From CAMLHP01 sp035759745 (lineage in GTDB: Bacteria > Gemmatimonadota > Gemmatimonadetes > Gemmatimonadales > GWC2-71-9), in the NCBI GenBank assembly GCA_035759745.1, contig DASTUF010000011.1, positions 1-6,283 on the forward strand: a stretch of DNA of 6,283 nt, written 5' to 3'. Made by a program: the position numbers and the translations under genes. Every line of letters begins with the position of its first letter. Position 1 is the first letter of the stretch. The notes beneath the pieces are model-generated. The model saw only the letters and a list, made by a program, of their open reading frames with translations, had not been told where the DNA came from and made no database searches. This document shows, piece by piece, positions 4,939 to 6,283 of this stretch.

Positions 4939-5631
4939 GTGATCCGATTCTCATTCCTGTTCATCCTGCTGGCGCTTGCCGCCTGCGGCGGCGGAGCGCG
5001 TGAAGTCACCGTATCGGTCGCGATCCCCGATCTCGACGGGACGTTGACGCCCGCCAGCGGCATCGCCGTGACAGCGCTGCCGTTCGACCGGGATAGCCTG
5101 GTGCGCACCATGGAAGCCAGGGCCGGGACCAGCCGGCCCGGCACCGAGGCGCTCGACAGCCTGTTCGCGCTCTATCGTGAACCGTTCCTCGAGTACTTTC
5201 GGGCAGGCCGTGCCCGCGCGGCGGCGCGCGACTCCCTCGCGGCCGGTTCGATGTCGCAGGCGGCGCATGACCAGGTGGAGGCACGCTACCAGGCAGCCCG
5301 TAGCCAGCTGGAGGCGAACCGGGCCGAACTGGATCCCGCGATCGACTCGCTGCGAGCGGCGGTGCGCGAATGGGAACATAGCACCTACGGGGGCTTCGAC
5401 ACGCTCGCCGCGGCGCTCAGCGAGGGGCGCGGCCGGGCCGTTGTCACTGACACTACCGACGCCCAGGGCGTCGCCCTGCTCCGGATCCCGCCGTCAACGC
5501 TTCAGTGGCGGGTGACGGCGACTGCGTGGAACGTCAGCGACCCCAACGCCGTGTGGTACTGGAGTGTGGCGGCCGACGCCGACAGCGTGGCGCTCGATCC
5601 CATCAACGCCACGAAGCGGGGACGATACTGA
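4939..5631 (+). CDS. lipoprotein of unknown function, beta-domain with helical insertion
   Basis: I do not recognise a named family. The 230-residue protein begins with a clear lipoprotein signal: short N-terminus, hydrophobic FLFILLALA, and lipobox LAAC with C16 lipidated. Residues 21-49 look like beta strands (REVTVSVAIP, then GIAVTALPF). Residues about 54-160 are strongly helical, rich in Ala, Arg and Glu with coiled-coil character, and lack Cys. Residues 165-221 return to strands with a TDAQGVALLRIPP turn that resembles carboxypeptidase-regulatory/transthyretin-like domains (T-D-x-x-G-x-hydrophobic-x-x-x-x-P-P). My reading is one small beta-sandwich interrupted by a helical hairpin. The GTG start is forced: an in-frame TAG lies at 4927-4929 and no other start precedes the signal peptide. 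No clear Shine-Dalgarno is seen. The stop overlaps the DsbA-like gene by one base (TGATG), so the two are probably made together. Confidence 0.85.
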   Translation: MIRFSFLFILLALAACGGGAREVTVSVAIPDLDGTLTPASGIAVTALPFDRDSLVRTMEARAGTSRPGTEALDSLFALYREPFLEYFRAGRARAAARDSLAAGSMSQAAHDQVEARYQAARSQLEANRAELDPAIDSLRAAVREWEHSTYGGFDTLAAALSEGRGRAVVTDTTDAQGVALLRIPPSTLQWRVTATAWNVSDPNAVWYWSVAADADSVALDPINATKRGRY

Positions 5632-6283
5632 TGTTGCGACTCACGTCTCCCTCACCCGCCATCGTGCCTGCCCTTCTCCTGTTCGCGTGTGCGGGCGGTG
5701 GGAGTAGCCCCGAAGCGCCGGCGCCGCCCTCCGGGATTGTTGCCGTTGCCGACACCGACGGCGTCGCCGCACGGTCGGCCCGGACCATGGGGTCGGATTC
5801 GGCGCCAGTCACTATCTACGAGATGTCGGACTTCCAGTGCCCCTTTTGCCGGCGCCACGCGCTGGAGACCTTGCCGCTGCTGGAGGCCGAGTACGTCAGG
5901 ACCGGCAAGGTCCGCTACGTGTTCATCAACTACCCGATCACCGAACTACATCCCAACGCGGTGCCCACGGCGGAGATCGCGCTCTGCGCGGCGCGCCAGG
6001 GGAAGTTCTGGGAACTGCACCATCGGCTGTTCGAGGAGCAGGCCACCTGGGCCAGGCTGGAGGATCCTGCGGCCAGGTTGCTGGAGCTGGCAGCGGAAAC
6101 CGGCATGGACCAGGCGAAAACCCTCGAATGCCTGAAGGATCCGGACATCCGAGCCGCGGTGGCATTCGAGGCTCAGGGCTCGGCCCGCGCGGGCGCCACC
6201 GCTACGCCTTCGTTCTATATCGAGGGGGGCCTGCTGGTGGGGGCGCAGCCGATAACCATCTTCCGGAGCATTCTGGATTCCAT
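5631..6283 (+). CDS. DsbA-like thioredoxin-fold thiol oxidoreductase, lipoprotein type (partial, runs off window)
   Basis: The open frame continues without a stop to the end of the window, giving 217 complete codons of an unfinished gene. Residues 1-20 form a lipoprotein-type signal (hydrophobic VPALLLFAC) with C20 as the likely lipidated cysteine; Phe at -2 is slightly unusual. A Gly/Ser/Pro/Ala-rich linker (21-58) leads to a DsbA/Thioredoxin_4-like domain: the strand PVTIYEMSDFQ, active site CPFC at 70-73, a helical insertion with KFWELHHRLF, and TP with the predicted cis-proline P193 followed by SFYI. Two further cysteines, C119 and C167, match positions seen in BdbD/Thioredoxin_4 relatives and may form a structural disulfide. 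It probably acts outside the inner membrane to form or rearrange disulfides. ATG 5631 has GGGGA at 5618-5622, eight bases upstream, and is coupled to the preceding lipoprotein gene. The missing C-terminus is probably short. Whether it is an oxidase or a reductase cannot be told from the sequence. Confidence 0.92.
   Translation, partial: MLRLTSPSPAIVPALLLFACAGGGSSPEAPAPPSGIVAVADTDGVAARSARTMGSDSAPVTIYEMSDFQCPFCRRHALETLPLLEAEYVRTGKVRYVFINYPITELHPNAVPTAEIALCAARQGKFWELHHRLFEEQATWARLEDPAARLLELAAETGMDQAKTLECLKDPDIRAAVAFEAQGSARAGATATPSFYIEGGLLVGAQPITIFRSILDS

Noticed and set aside
3480..5003. Long plus-strand open frame of 507 codons opposite the NTase and TPM genes
   Set aside because: It is the antisense of two genes with clear family motifs. 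Its proline-rich middle is simply the complement of the polyglycine tail, and it starts inside the NTase gene without a plausible ribosome site.

Overview
The window is G+C-rich bacterial DNA, tightly packed with ordinary envelope and housekeeping genes. There are no tRNA or rRNA genes, CRISPR arrays or insertion sequences. The lipoprotein signals, the MetRS type and the style of the M23 peptidase with a single N-terminal membrane anchor suggest a Gram-negative, diderm environmental bacterium. Gemmatimonadota is my best guess, by general resemblance only; no marker here proves it.

Layout. Positions 1-54 hold the last 17 codons of an upstream gene with a polyglycine tail. It overlaps by 4 bp (GTGA) the start of metG (51-1571), a short methionyl-tRNA synthetase. 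A 208-bp gap follows with a candidate promoter, a 10-bp palindrome and a 9-bp hairpin, then a membrane-anchored M23 (LytM-like) peptidoglycan endopeptidase (1780-2703). It converges on a three-gene minus-strand operon, read as TPM-domain protein (4936 to 4097), nucleotidyltransferase-fold protein (4097 to 3372) and LemA-like lipoprotein (3371 to 2805), with a 1-bp overlap and a zero-base junction. The gap between the convergent stop codons is almost wholly a designed-looking structure: three GTGAGAA heptamers, a 12-bp terminator hairpin, and four heptamers in inverse orientation. On each strand the heptamers begin on the first base after the stop codon. Head to head with the TPM gene, with only 2 bp between start codons, a plus-strand pair begins: a lipoprotein of unknown function (4939-5631) and, overlapping it by one base, a lipoprotein-type DsbA-like thiol oxidoreductase (5631 to beyond the window end).

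How the genes fit together. Apart from metG and its upstream neighbour, every gene is predicted to act in or on the envelope except the nucleotidyltransferase-fold protein, which has no visible export signal. LemA and TPM-domain proteins are commonly encoded together. The unusual part is the nucleotidyltransferase-fold gene lying between them, translationally coupled to both, with an altered metal-binding motif (DxN instead of DxD). I see no convincing complete new defence or mobile system. The most notable items are the heptamer/terminator structure and the LemA-NTase-TPM operon.
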